52,069 bases of DNA from JACKFB01 sp041389525. Its GTDB lineage: Bacteria; Myxococcota_A; UBA9042; PHBI01; JACKFB01. Position 1 is the stretch's first letter. The number at the start of each line of letters is the position of its first letter. The notes under the pieces were generated by a model. The model was not told the origin of the DNA, searched no databases, and saw nothing but the letters and a program-made list of their open reading frames with translations. The DNA lies in contig JAWKRR010000052.1 in the NCBI GenBank assembly GCA_041389525.1, forward strand, positions 1 to 52,069, given 5' to 3'. Made by a program: the position numbers and the translations under genes. Shown one piece after another: positions 1 through 8,945 of this stretch.

Positions 1-1542
1 ACCTTCACGACCCTGGACGGCGCCGAGCGCGCTCTGCGGCCGACGGACCTCCTCATCGCCGACGCCGAGCGCGGGGTGGCCCTCGCCGGCATCATGGGCG
101 GCGAGAACTCCGAGATCCGCGACGACACCACCGACGTGGTCCTCGAGTCCGCGAACTTCGACGCCGCCACCATCCGCCGCACCGCCGTCCGCCTGGGCCT
201 CCGCACCGAGAGCTCGGCGCGATTCGAGAAATCCCTCGATCCCGCCTTGGTCGCCGACGCCTCGCGCGCCTTCTGCCGCATGCTCACCGAGCTGTGCCCG
301 AGCGTCCGCGTGACCTCGGCCTTCATGGACGTCGCGGCCCCCGCCAGCGTCCCGCCGACCATCCGGCTGCGCGTCGACCGCGTGCACCGGCGCCTGGGCG
401 TGACCCTGGGTGCCGAGCGCATCGCCGACATGCTGCGCCGCCTCAGCTTCGGCGTGGAGCCAGCGGGCGACGAGGTCCTCGAGGTCACGGTCCCGAGCTT
501 CCGCGCCACCAAAGACATCGCCATCGAGGCCGACCTCATCGAGGAGGTCGGGCGCTCCTTCGGCTACGACCACATCGAGCCGACGCCGCCCAGCATCACG
601 CTGTCGGAGCCGCACCCGAACCACCAGAAGCTCCTCGAGCGCGCCGCCCGCACCTACCTGACCCAGGCCTGCGGCCTCGACGAGATGCTCGGCTACGCCT
701 TCGACTTCGAGCCCCTGCTCGAGCGCATCGACGCCGTGCCCGACTCGCGCCTGCGCCTGCGAAACGCCATCAGCGCCGAGCTGCCGGCCCTGCGCACGGC
801 CCTGGGCCCGAACCTGCTGGGCGTGCTCGAGAAGAACTCCCGCCGCGACGATCAGCTCGGCATCTTCGAGCTGGGCCGCGTCTTTCTGCCCACCGACGCC
901 CCCGACGGCCTGCCCGACCAGCCGGTGACCCTGGGCGCCCTCATCGCCGACACCACCCTGGGCGACGACCCCGACGCCAGCCTCTTCTTTCGCCTCTCGG
1001 GCATCGTCCGCGGCCTCGCCGCCGCCATCCGCCGCGCGCCGCTGACCCTCTCCCAAGGCGGCGTCGACGCGCCCTGGGCCCACCCGGCGCGCCAGGCCCG
1101 GCTGCTGCTCGGCGACACGCCCATCGGCTACCTCGCCGAGCTACACCCCCAGACCGTCCGCGCCCTGGACATCCGCCACCGCGCCGCCCTCTTCGAGCTG
1201 AACCTCGACGCCTGGCGCGCCAGCGAAAAGCGCGACGCCGCCTACCGCCCGCTGGCCCGCTACCCCTCGGTCTTCCGCGACTTCGCCGTGGTCGTCGCCG
1301 AGTCCGTCCGCGCCGAGTCCGTCGCCGACGCCATCCGCGCGGCCTCGCCGGAGCTCATCCGCGGGGTCAGCTTCCAGTCGGTCTACCGCGGCCCGGGCCT
1401 CGATTCAGGCAGCAAATCCCTGGCGTTTGCGGCCACCCTCGGCCACGACGACCGCACCCTGGCCGACGCCGACGTGCGCGCGGTCGAAGAGGCCGTCTGG
1501 CGCGCCCTCGCCACCCGCGTCGCCGGCGTCCCGCGCGCGTGA
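1..1542 (+). CDS. pheT: Phenylalanine--tRNA ligase beta subunit, 3' part
   Basis: The reading frame is open from base 1, so the 5' part lies outside the window; 513 residues are visible. PheT is the larger subunit of the alpha2-beta2 enzyme that charges tRNA-Phe in the cytoplasm. The visible part starts inside the B3/B4 editing domain (GIMGGENSEI, then the RLGLRTESSARFEKSLDP block). It continues through a B5 domain (RLRVDRVHRRLGV to the SFGYDHIEP block) and the catalytic-like core, and ends in the C-terminal anticodon-binding FDX-ACB domain (YPSVFRDFAVVV to the end). The missing part should be the N-terminal and tRNA-binding domains, with pheS expected further upstream. The stop overlaps the start of the next gene (GTGA), indicating translational coupling. 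The family assignment is secure. Confidence 0.97.
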   Translation, partial: TFTTLDGAERALRPTDLLIADAERGVALAGIMGGENSEIRDDTTDVVLESANFDAATIRRTAVRLGLRTESSARFEKSLDPALVADASRAFCRMLTELCPSVRVTSAFMDVAAPASVPPTIRLRVDRVHRRLGVTLGAERIADMLRRLSFGVEPAGDEVLEVTVPSFRATKDIAIEADLIEEVGRSFGYDHIEPTPPSITLSEPHPNHQKLLERAARTYLTQACGLDEMLGYAFDFEPLLERIDAVPDSRLRLRNAISAELPALRTALGPNLLGVLEKNSRRDDQLGIFELGRVFLPTDAPDGLPDQPVTLGALIADTTLGDDPDASLFFRLSGIVRGLAAAIRRAPLTLSQGGVDAPWAHPARQARLLLGDTPIGYLAELHPQTVRALDIRHRAALFELNLDAWRASEKRDAAYRPLARYPSVFRDFAVVVAESVRAESVADAIRAASPELIRGVSFQSVYRGPGLDSGSKSLAFAATLGHDDRTLADADVRAVEEAVWRALATRVAGVPRA

Positions 1543-2705
1543 ACGCCCCGCGGCCACGGCTACGCCTCGGACGCGCCCACGACACGCCCAAAGTGTTGAT
1601 CGTGTCCCCGTCGGTCACGCCGCCCTGGACCAACGGCACCTCGGTGCTCGTCCGCTATCTGTGCGAGGCCGGCCTCGGCTTCCGCTACCACGTCATGGGC
1701 TGCCGCGGTCAGGTCCCGCCGGGCGCCCGCGTCACGGTCGAGCCCATCTACGGCGACGGCCGCCAGCACGCGATGGTCACCCAAGCCCGCCTCGCCGCGC
1801 GCCTGCTGACGCCCGACGGCTCGGCACTCCACCACTTCTTCTTCGCGCCCCACCCACGCGCCGTCCGGGTCGCCAAGACCGCGCTCACGCTCTCGCGGCG
1901 CCGCTCGATCCACACCGTACCCAGCCCGCCCGCCGACGATCTCGACCTGCGCCAGGCCGTCTTCGCCGACCGCACCGTCGTCCTCACCGAGGCCAGCGCC
2001 GTGAGCTTCCGCCAGGCCGGCGTCAGCGACGTCCACGTCATCCGCCCCGCCGTCCCGCTGCCGGCCGAACCCGCCGACCAGACCGCCTTCCGCCGCCGCC
2101 TCGCCCTGTGGTTTCGCGGCCCGCGCTGGGGCGACGAGCCCGCGTTCCTCTACCCCGGCGACCTCGAGTTCTCCGACGGCGCCAGCGTCTTCCTCGACGC
2201 CGCCGAGCTGGTCCACGCCGAGCGCCCCGACGCCCGCTTCATCCTGGCCTGCCGCCCCAAGACCCCGCGCGCCGCCCACGTGCTCGCCGATCTCGAGCGC
2301 CGCGTCGCCCGCTCACCCATGCGCGACCGCGTCACCTTCGTCGGCGTCGCCCCCGACTTCACAGCGCTGCTCGGCGCCGTGACCGCGGTCGCCCTGCCGG
2401 TCAGCACCCTCTACGCCAAGGTCGACACCCCTCTGGCGCTCCTGAACGCCATGGGCCTTGGCGTCCCCGCCATCGTCAGCGACATCCCACAGCTCGCCGA
2501 GCTCGCCGGCCTCGGCGACGGCGTGCGCGCGGTCCGCCGCAGCGACCCCGAGGCCACGGCCAAGGTCATGCTAAACCTCGCCGAACACCCCACGCTGCAA
2601 CGCACACTCGGCGAGGGCGCCCGCCGCACCGTCGCCTCCCACTTCGCCCCAAGCTCCATGGCCGCTGCCTACGAAGCACTCTACCGCGAGCTCATCGATG
2701 CGTGA
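1539..2705 (+). CDS. GT-B fold glycosyltransferase (family 1/4-like)
   Basis: This 388-residue protein starts at a GTG that overlaps the pheT stop by 4 nt. The N-terminal strand KVLIVSPSVTPPWTNGTS resembles the acceptor domain of GT-B glycosyltransferases. The C-terminal half carries the usual donor-domain pattern: FLYPGDLEFSDG, a strand before RFILACRP, and the nucleotide-sugar region around DTPLALLNAMGLGVPAIVSD followed by the RTLGEGARRTV helix. The classical E-x7-E motif is modified, since Asp replaces the first Glu in DTPLALLNAM. There is no signal peptide or membrane segment, so it probably acts at the cytoplasmic face. Its start codon is downstream of RTG-coupled pheT and its stop overlaps the methyltransferase by 8 nt, so the two probably modify the same glycan or lipid. 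Donor and acceptor cannot be read from the sequence. Confidence 0.82.
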   Translation: MNAPRPRLRLGRAHDTPKVLIVSPSVTPPWTNGTSVLVRYLCEAGLGFRYHVMGCRGQVPPGARVTVEPIYGDGRQHAMVTQARLAARLLTPDGSALHHFFFAPHPRAVRVAKTALTLSRRRSIHTVPSPPADDLDLRQAVFADRTVVLTEASAVSFRQAGVSDVHVIRPAVPLPAEPADQTAFRRRLALWFRGPRWGDEPAFLYPGDLEFSDGASVFLDAAELVHAERPDARFILACRPKTPRAAHVLADLERRVARSPMRDRVTFVGVAPDFTALLGAVTAVALPVSTLYAKVDTPLALLNAMGLGVPAIVSDIPQLAELAGLGDGVRAVRRSDPEATAKVMLNLAEHPTLQRTLGEGARRTVASHFAPSSMAAAYEALYRELIDA

Positions 2706-3411
2706 CAACAAGAGTTATTACAACACCTTCGCCGAGACCTACGACCACGGTCGCGACCGCGGCTACCACGGGTTCTTGGACCTCAGCGAGTTCGCTCTCG
2801 TCGAGCCCCACGCCCGCGGCAAAGAGGTCCTGGAGGTCGGCTGCGGCACAGGCCTCATCCTGGCGCGCCTCGCGTCGGTGGCGGAGCACGCCGTCGGCGT
2901 CGACCTGTCCCCCGGCATGCTCGAGCACGCCCGCAGCCGCGGCCTCGACGTCCACGAGGCGAGCGCGACCGCGCTGCCCTTCGACGACGCCAGCTTCGAC
3001 GTCACCTGCAGCTTCAAGGTCCTCGCCCACATCGAGGATATCTCGACCGCCATGGCCGAGATGGCCCGCGTCACGCGGCCCGGCGGCGTCATCGTCGCCG
3101 AGTTCTACAACCGCCAGAGCATCCGCACCCTCGTGAAGCGCTTCGGCCCCGCGGGCAAGGTCGGCAACGCCGGCGACACCCACGAGCGCGAGGTCTTCCT
3201 GCGCTTCGACACCCTCGACGACATCCGCGGCTACCTCCCGCCCTCCCTCAGCGTCGAGCGCGTCGACGGCATCCGCGTCCTCTCGCCAGCCGCGCTCCCC
3301 TTCGATCTCCCAGTCGTGGGCCCCCTCTGGAGCCGCGTCGAGCGCCTCGCCGCGCGCCTGCCCATCCGCCGTTTCGGCGGCTTTCTGGTCGTCACGTTGC
3401 GCCGCAGCTAG
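2698..3411 (+). CDS. Class I SAM-dependent methyltransferase
   Basis: This 237-residue protein overlaps the preceding glycosyltransferase by 8 nt. Residues about 43-58 hold motif I (VLEVGCGTGLILARLA), followed by the acidic ribose-binding end of strand 2 (VGVDLSPGMLEHAR). Motif II/III-like segments follow (ALPFDDASFDVTCSFKVLAHI and RVTRPGGVIVAEFYN). This is the Methyltransf_11/UbiE-like Rossmann arrangement that transfers a methyl group from S-adenosylmethionine to a small molecule. The last 60 residues (LPIRRFGGFLVVTLRRS) are hydrophobic and basic and may touch membrane or a lipid substrate. The coupling to a glycosyltransferase suggests methylation of a sugar or glycolipid. That is inference; the substrate is unknown. 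Confidence 0.88.
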   Translation: MRDNKSYYNTFAETYDHGRDRGYHGFLDLSEFALVEPHARGKEVLEVGCGTGLILARLASVAEHAVGVDLSPGMLEHARSRGLDVHEASATALPFDDASFDVTCSFKVLAHIEDISTAMAEMARVTRPGGVIVAEFYNRQSIRTLVKRFGPAGKVGNAGDTHEREVFLRFDTLDDIRGYLPPSLSVERVDGIRVLSPAALPFDLPVVGPLWSRVERLAARLPIRRFGGFLVVTLRRS

Positions 3412-3456
3412 CCTCACGGCGCGAGCCCTCTCCGCCACCAGGACGCCGCCCTCTCG

Positions 3457-5907
3457 ATGGAAGACCTCTTCTTCATTGGCCTCGCCCTCGGGGCCATCGC
3501 CCTGGTCTTCGGGCTGCCCGTCGTGGCGTGGACCACCGCGGCGGCGACGCGGCGCGAGCTACGCGCCCTCGAAGAGCGCCACAACGCCCTGGCCCGCGAG
3601 CTCCGAGCCCTCAAAGCCTCAGGCGCCGCCTCGCAGATCGCGACCCCCGCCCGTGCGGCCCACGTCGAGACCCCCGCGGCGTCCACCGCCCCTCTCGCGG
3701 CCGAGTCGAGCCCGCTCGACCCTCACGCCACCGACTCCGCCGGGCCCGCGCCGACCCCGGACGTAGAAGCCCCGGTCCTCATCCTCACCGACCCGGAGCG
3801 CCCGCTCCCCGTCCCCGACTGGGTCCCCGCCCCCGACGCCGCTCGCCGCCCGACCGAGGAAGCCATCGGCATGACCTGGGCCACCCGCCTCGGCGGCGCC
3901 CTCCTGCTCCTCGGCGTCCTCTACTTCTTCCGCTACGTCGTCCAGCAAGGCTGGATTGGCCCCTGGGGCCGCATCGGCGCCGGCGTCGTCCTAGGCCTCG
4001 GCCTCATCGCCGTCGCCGAGTGGCTGCGCGCCCGCACCCAGCCCCTCTGGGTCCACGCCGCCACCGGCATCGGCGTCGCCATCCTGCTGGCCGCCGCCTG
4101 GGCCAGCCACGCCCTCTACGACCTCGTCCCCGTCACCGCCGCCTTCATCGCCTTCGCGCTCATCGTGGTCTGCGGCGGCGCCCTCGCCATCCGCCACAAG
4201 AGCCAGCCCCTCCTCATCACGGCCGTCCTGGCCGCCATCGCCAACCCGGTCCTGCTCTCGTCAGGCGAGGACCGCCCCACCGCGCTCTTCGCCTACCTCT
4301 TCCTGGTCGCCACAGCCGCCACCCTCGTCAGCGCCCCCCGCCGCTGGCTCTGGCCCACCCTGCTCAGCGCCCTCGGCACCATCGGCCTCTTCGCAGGCTG
4401 GTACTTCACCTACTTCAGCCCCGACACCACCTACCTCGCCCTCGCCACCCGCGTCCCAGGCCTCGCCGCGGCCCTCGTCTTCACCGCGCTCTTCACCGCC
4501 GCCGCCATCCGCCACGGCCGAGCGGTCCCAGACGCCGCCCAGCCCGACCCACAGGCCCCCGTCCTCCACATCGCCGCCGCCTTCATCGGCCACGCCTTCT
4601 TCGGCCTCCTCCTCATCGACCGCCCGCCCCTCTTCGGCGCCTCCATGCTCGCCCTCGCCGCCGCCCTCGGCGCACTCCACGCCGCCGCCCGCACGCCCAT
4701 CCGCCTCGCCTGGCCCCAGGCCTTCGGCTTCCTGGCCATGGCCGGCCTCGCCTCCCTCGCCCTCGAGCAGGCCGCCTACCTCGAGACCACCGACCCGGCG
4801 GTCCCGACGCGCTTCGCCCCCGTCCCCCTCGCCCTGGTCGCCGCCTGGGCCGCCACCTGGCTGGCCGCGGCCCTCATGCTGCACCGCACTCGCGACGACC
4901 GCCCCGCATCCATCGGCATCCTCGGCCTCCCCGCCGCCGCATTCGCCGCGCTGCTCCTGCTGGGTACCCCCGACGACGCCATCACCCTCCGCACAGCCTC
5001 CCTCCTCGCGACCGCCGCCGTCTACGGCACCCTCGCCCTCCTCTTCCACCGCCGCGCCCAGCCCGCACCCACCGGCGCCCTCGGCCTCACCTCCCTCGCC
5101 CTGCTCGCCCTGGCGGCCCCCGTCGCCCTCGACGGCGCCTCGGTCACCCTCGCCTGGTCCGCCCTGGCCGCCGTCATCGGTGTCGTCGGCGTCCGCCTCG
5201 CCGGCCGCCCCTTCGCCCTCGCCGCCACCGCCATGCTCGGCCTCGCCATCGCCCACGCGCTCACCGAGGACTTCCACGCCCCCGACAACGCGCGCTGGCT
5301 CTTCATCGAGACCTTCGGCAAGGAGGGCGCCTTCCACCCCCGCATCCTCCTCGGCGACCGCGGCCTCGCCCTCTTCGGCTCGGGCTTCGCCGCCGCCGTC
5401 CTCGGCTTCACGGTCAAGCGCGTCGACGTCACGCTCTCTCGCGCCATCGCGACCGCCGGCCAGCTGCTCCTCGTCGGCTGGCTCATCACCGAGGCCTGGG
5501 CGTACATCGACATGGCCGTCCTCGCCCCGTCCGCCAGCCTCGGCGAGGAGGCCTTCAACGAGGCCATCGGCGCCACCTACGAGAGCTTCTACGCGCTCTC
5601 CCCCAACCGCGCGGTCGTCACCAGCCTCATCTTGGGCCTCTGGGGCGGCGCGCTGCTCGCCATCGGCTTCTTCCGCCGCGAGGTGTTCTTGCGCTGGCTA
5701 GGCCTCGCCTTTTTGGCCGCCACGGTCGCAAAGCTCCTGCTGGTCGACGTCTGGGAGCTCTCCCGCCTCTTTCAGACCGCGATCCTCATCGGACTCGGGG
5801 CGCTGCTCCTCTCCAGCGGATTCCTCTACGCCCGCTTCGGCGAGCGCCTCCGCGACGTCATCCGGGACGACGAGTCGCCAAAGCCTGATAAGTCCGAAAG
5901 CGCGTGA
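3457..5907 (+). CDS. DUF2339 polytopic membrane protein
   Basis: This 816-residue protein starts 45 nt after the methyltransferase. It has an N-terminal membrane segment (LFFIGLALGAIALVFGLPVV) and then a short predicted coiled coil (RRELRALEERHNALARELRAL, residues about 29-49). A Pro/Ala/Asp-rich linker leads to residue 130. After that come about 20 or more consecutive hydrophobic helices beginning with the DUF2339 signature region (TWATRLGGALLLLGVLYFFRY). The last helices (LGLAFLAATVAKLLLVDVWELSRLFQ) also match how this family ends. DUF2339 proteins are large integral inner-membrane proteins of unknown function. The 3' end overlaps the convergent CYTH gene by 50 bp. The 5' neighbours are a glycosyltransferase and a methyltransferase, which weakly suggests an envelope role. 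Confidence 0.85.
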   Translation: MEDLFFIGLALGAIALVFGLPVVAWTTAAATRRELRALEERHNALARELRALKASGAASQIATPARAAHVETPAASTAPLAAESSPLDPHATDSAGPAPTPDVEAPVLILTDPERPLPVPDWVPAPDAARRPTEEAIGMTWATRLGGALLLLGVLYFFRYVVQQGWIGPWGRIGAGVVLGLGLIAVAEWLRARTQPLWVHAATGIGVAILLAAAWASHALYDLVPVTAAFIAFALIVVCGGALAIRHKSQPLLITAVLAAIANPVLLSSGEDRPTALFAYLFLVATAATLVSAPRRWLWPTLLSALGTIGLFAGWYFTYFSPDTTYLALATRVPGLAAALVFTALFTAAAIRHGRAVPDAAQPDPQAPVLHIAAAFIGHAFFGLLLIDRPPLFGASMLALAAALGALHAAARTPIRLAWPQAFGFLAMAGLASLALEQAAYLETTDPAVPTRFAPVPLALVAAWAATWLAAALMLHRTRDDRPASIGILGLPAAAFAALLLLGTPDDAITLRTASLLATAAVYGTLALLFHRRAQPAPTGALGLTSLALLALAAPVALDGASVTLAWSALAAVIGVVGVRLAGRPFALAATAMLGLAIAHALTEDFHAPDNARWLFIETFGKEGAFHPRILLGDRGLALFGSGFAAAVLGFTVKRVDVTLSRAIATAGQLLLVGWLITEAWAYIDMAVLAPSASLGEEAFNEAIGATYESFYALSPNRAVVTSLILGLWGGALLAIGFFRREVFLRWLGLAFLAATVAKLLLVDVWELSRLFQTAILIGLGALLLSSGFLYARFGERLRDVIRDDESPKPDKSESA

Positions 5908-6490
5908 ACTTGCCCAGGGTCTGAGCGCGCAGCCCCACGCCGGCCGCCCCTCCCACCGCCAGCACCACGGCGCGCGCGACCTCCGGGCGCTCGGTCTCGA
6001 CCTCGACCTCGGCCTCGACGACGCCCCCGGGAAACTCGGTGCGGTCGACCTCCAGCACGAAGCCTGCGTGGTGGATCACGTGCCGCCGGTTGCGCATCCC
6101 GCCCAGACCCTCGAGCCGCCGCACGCCGACGGCGACGAGCCACCGCGCCGGCTCGAGCGCGAGCCCCAGCACCGCGTCCGGGTCCGCCGCGATCTGCGCG
6201 ACCTCCGCCTCGTTCAGCGCCGCCTCGAGCTCCTCGGCGACGAAGAACCCGTCCACAGCCCGAGATCCCGCCTTCACGGTCAGTACGTGCCTTGCCGCCT
6301 CACGATCTCGGGCTTCACTTCTCACACGGACCATGATCCGAGCCCGCTCGGCCGGCGCGTCCGGCTCGATCAGGTAGAGATTGTCTTGGTTCCAGACGCC
6401 CTCAGGCGCCGGCAGCGCCGCCAGCAGCCGCGGCAGCGCGTCGGGATCCAGCAGCGCCAGCTTCAGCTCCTGCTCGAGCGGAGCGCTCAC
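5858..6490 (-). CDS. CYTH (triphosphate tunnel) domain protein
   Basis: This 210-residue protein begins with the defining ExExK motif of the CYTH superfamily (EQELKL, residues 6-11). The charged strands of the triphosphate tunnel fold follow: RIMVRVRSEA, HVLTVKAGSRAV, GFFVAEELEA, HVIHHAGFVLEVDRTEFPGG, and VEAEVEVETERPE near the C-terminus. Members are inorganic triphosphatases, thiamine triphosphatases or class IV adenylate cyclases. The sequence does not decide which. The start is a GTG overlapping the stop of the upstream membrane protein gene by 4 nt, so the two are co-transcribed. The last 16 codons lie antisense to the end of the DUF2339 gene. Confidence 0.8.
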   Translation of the reverse strand: MSAPLEQELKLALLDPDALPRLLAALPAPEGVWNQDNLYLIEPDAPAERARIMVRVRSEARDREAARHVLTVKAGSRAVDGFFVAEELEAALNEAEVAQIAADPDAVLGLALEPARWLVAVGVRRLEGLGGMRNRRHVIHHAGFVLEVDRTEFPGGVVEAEVEVETERPEVARAVVLAVGGAAGVGLRAQTLGKFTRFRTYQALATRRPG

Positions 6491-8109
6491 GGCGCGCCGT
6501 AGACGTCGACGCGAAGGCCCGCCGCGTACACGGTCTCGCGCGGCTCACGGCCCGCCAGCGCCTCCACGACGACGTCGGGGCGGTCGTGGACGACGAAGAC
6601 CCAGTCGGCACCTTCCACGGTCGGCACCCAGCGAAAGGCCCGCGGGCCCCGCTCGGAGAGCACCTGCAGCGCGTAGGGGTAGCCGTCCGCGCTGCCGACC
6701 ACGTGGACCGAGGTCTCGTCGGTCGCGCCGTCGCCAAGATCCGCCGAATAGGCAGGCAGCGGCGTGCGAATCGGAGCCCCGACCAGCGCGGCGCCGCTGG
6801 GCTCCACGCCGAGGCCCAGCGCGACCAGCGGCATCGCCAGCACCGCGGCCGCGACCAGGCCGCGCGCGAGATTCGGCGCCATGCGGGGCCGCTGGCTGGC
6901 CCACCAATCCCCGAGCGCCAGCACGCCGATCGAGGCGGTCAGCGCCGTCGGCACCCACAGCCACGCCAGCAGGTTGCGCCGCGCGCCGAAGAGCCCCGCG
7001 TCGAGCCCAGCGGCCACGACGACGGTCGCCAGCACCAGCAGCGGCGACCACAGACCACGCCGGCCCGCCCGCGCGGTCGCGGCGACGCCGACCACCCACG
7101 CGGCGATGATGGGCGCCGGCGTCCACGCCACCCACTGCAAGAACGCCGTGGCCGCGCCGGGTGCGCGCCCGCCGGCTTGAGCGAACGAGGTGCCCAAGAT
7201 GTCCTGCGCCGGGGCCCGCAGCGCGATGCCGCTCTGCATCCACGCGCCGAGGTGGCGGGTGGTGTCGTGCCAGGCCGCCGGCCACAGGGCGACGAAGACC
7301 ACCAGGGCCGCGATGGGCGCTGCGAACAGCGTCAGCGCGACGGGCGGCAACGGCAGCATGCCGGCGTCGGGAGCGGCGGCCGGTCGCGGGCGCAGGCCGA
7401 TGGCCGCGCAGACGAAGAGGGGGATCAGCAGCGTGATGCCGACCGGATGGAGGGCGAGGGCCAGCCCGACGGCGGCGCCCGGGAGGAATCCGCCGCCACC
7501 GCGCGCCGCGCGCTCTATCCCGAGCAGCACCAGCGCGCTGACCAAGGCGCCGACGGCCGCAGCGCCCGCGGTCGACGCGCCGCCGAGGGCCCCCGGCAGC
7601 ACCAGCACGAAGGCCGCGCCGAAGAACACGGCGCCGACGCCAAGGCCCAGGTGGCGCGCCAGCAGCAGCCCGGCGAAAAACGCCGCCAGCGCGAGGGCGA
7701 GCGCGGCGCCGAGGCCCGCGCTGCTCGCGTCGTCGGTGGCGGGCATGGTCAGCGCGGCGCCGGCCACGGCCCAGCGAAGCAACGGCGAGTCCGTGGCCAG
7801 CTCGCGGCAGGACAGCGAGTCGGGCGCGGCCACGCAGAGCGGGTGGCCCGGCACGCCCGCGAAGCCCCGCAGCGCGCGCTCGCGCAGCCTGCCCCCGCCG
7901 GTGGTCAGCGCGTCGGCGAGCTGGGCGCCGGCGGCGAGGCCGTCAAGCTCGGCGGCGTCCCACGCGGGCTGCGGCCGAGCGAGCAACACCACGGCGAACA
8001 CCGCGACCGCCGCCAGAGCCAAGGCCCACCAGGGCCGGCGGCCCCTCGATTCGGCGAGCGTTCGCCTGGGCGGTTGAGTCGGCGTGTGCTCGTGCATTTC
8101 CGCTGTCAT
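6487..8109 (-). CDS. Polytopic membrane protein, glycosyltransferase 39-like
   Basis: This 540-residue protein has a short polar N-terminus and then about ten hydrophobic helices, starting at PWWALALAAVAVFAVVLLAR. The first periplasmic loop contains PAWDAAELDG. An acidic pair in this loop is the usual catalytic position in GT-C enzymes such as GT39 and ArnT, where it binds a polyprenyl-phosphate sugar and metal. The C-terminal 100 residues are a soluble domain (TDETSVHVVGSADGYPYAL, then WVFVVHDRPDVVVEAL). The overall plan resembles dolichyl-phosphate-mannose-type glycosyltransferases, but no single signature is decisive. It leads a two-gene unit with the CYTH protein. A possible -10 element lies only 8 nt upstream of the ATG. 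Confidence 0.55.
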   Translation of the reverse strand: MTAEMHEHTPTQPPRRTLAESRGRRPWWALALAAVAVFAVVLLARPQPAWDAAELDGLAAGAQLADALTTGGGRLRERALRGFAGVPGHPLCVAAPDSLSCRELATDSPLLRWAVAGAALTMPATDDASSAGLGAALALALAAFFAGLLLARHLGLGVGAVFFGAAFVLVLPGALGGASTAGAAAVGALVSALVLLGIERAARGGGGFLPGAAVGLALALHPVGITLLIPLFVCAAIGLRPRPAAAPDAGMLPLPPVALTLFAAPIAALVVFVALWPAAWHDTTRHLGAWMQSGIALRAPAQDILGTSFAQAGGRAPGAATAFLQWVAWTPAPIIAAWVVGVAATARAGRRGLWSPLLVLATVVVAAGLDAGLFGARRNLLAWLWVPTALTASIGVLALGDWWASQRPRMAPNLARGLVAAAVLAMPLVALGLGVEPSGAALVGAPIRTPLPAYSADLGDGATDETSVHVVGSADGYPYALQVLSERGPRAFRWVPTVEGADWVFVVHDRPDVVVEALAGREPRETVYAAGLRVDVYGAP

Positions 8110-8117
8110 GCCGGCGG

Positions 8118-8146
8118 CTTATAGCCCGCAGACCCCGAGGCGTCCA
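8118..8146 (-). promoter_or_regulatory. Candidate promoter with little or no 5' leader
   Basis: On the minus strand a TGGACG (-35-like) is followed after 17 nt by TATAAG (-10-like). Only 8 nt separate the latter from the ATG of the membrane protein gene. Transcription would start within about two bases of the start codon. The geometry is the same as upstream of dnaX. There is no recognisable Shine-Dalgarno sequence. Confidence 0.45.
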
Positions 8147-8159
8147 GGCGCTTGGATCG

Positions 8160-8189
8160 TTGACAGTTCTGACACGCTGGGCCTACGAT
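8160..8189 (+). promoter_or_regulatory. Candidate sigma70-type promoter
   Basis: A consensus TTGACA is followed after 18 nt by TACGAT, which matches four of six -10 bases including the key A2 and T6. It points towards the lipoprotein remnant and ultimately the RNase E/G gene. It lies back to back with the minus-strand promoter at 8118-8146. Confidence 0.5.
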
Positions 8190-8363
8190 GGACTACAGCG
8201 TTGCGACGCTTTCGGCCGGCCCGACCTCACCTCTGGGGGCGTCTGGGGGCGAGAGTGGACGCAACGACGGACGACTGACGAGCTGTTCTTGACCGATTGC
8301 CCCACCTGCTCGCTCTCGGAGCTTCGCCGCAACCTGCTGAATCGCTTCGCGACGATTTCCCTG

Positions 8364-8849
8364 ATGCTTGCAGGCTTCTCGGTGTTCGTGCTCGCGTGCG
8401 GGACGGACTCCGTGTGCCCGAACGGGACGGAGGGGAAACCCTGCGCCCCGACGAGCGCCATCGGCCCACAGCCGGAACTTCCGGCCGCGGCGGGTGGCGT
8501 GCTCGACGTGCTGACCGATTCGTCGGTCCCCCCCGATACATCCGATGCGGTCGACGCGTCGGAGTCGTCGGATCTGGACGCTCGCGCCGATGGCGGCGTG
8601 GGCGACGCTGAATTCTCTGACATTCCAACTGACACCCAACGAGATGGCCAGGCAGCGGACGGCGTAGAGCCGGACGCGGGGAACGGCGGAGACGAAAGCT
8701 CTGCCGACCGGCCGGCCGTCGCGGCATACGCACGTGGACGATGTGCCCAGGTTCCGGGAGACGCGCAGGCGTCCCGATATGGTCCGGTAACAGCGAGACA
8801 CGCTGCCTTCCAGCAGCAACAACGCGCGGGTTCTGCACGCGTAGCCTGA
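8364..8849 (+). pseudogene. Probable decayed Asp-rich lipoprotein gene
   Basis: From the ATG at 8364 the frame encodes a lipobox (VFVLAC, Cys at residue 12) followed by a Cys-containing and Asp/Ser-rich stalk (for example SDAVDASESSDLDARADGG). This is the same architecture as the other lipoproteins in this window. The basic signal start (RRNLLNR) lies upstream of the ATG in frame, so a non-ATG start near 8289 is possible. After about 8730 the frame loses its character and ends. Another forward frame from 8741 then shows Cys-rich text typical of these proteins (ETRCLPAATTRGFCTRS). I infer a frameshift or deletion that removed most of the gene. A short genuine lipoprotein is the alternative. 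Confidence 0.5.
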
Positions 8850-8945
8850 CGGCGCCACGTGCTCGACACCTAGTACCGAGCCACAACCCGAACGCACATC
8901 ACGTCTTCGCGCCGAGCGCCGCGTCTCCCTGGGAGGAGAAGGCCC

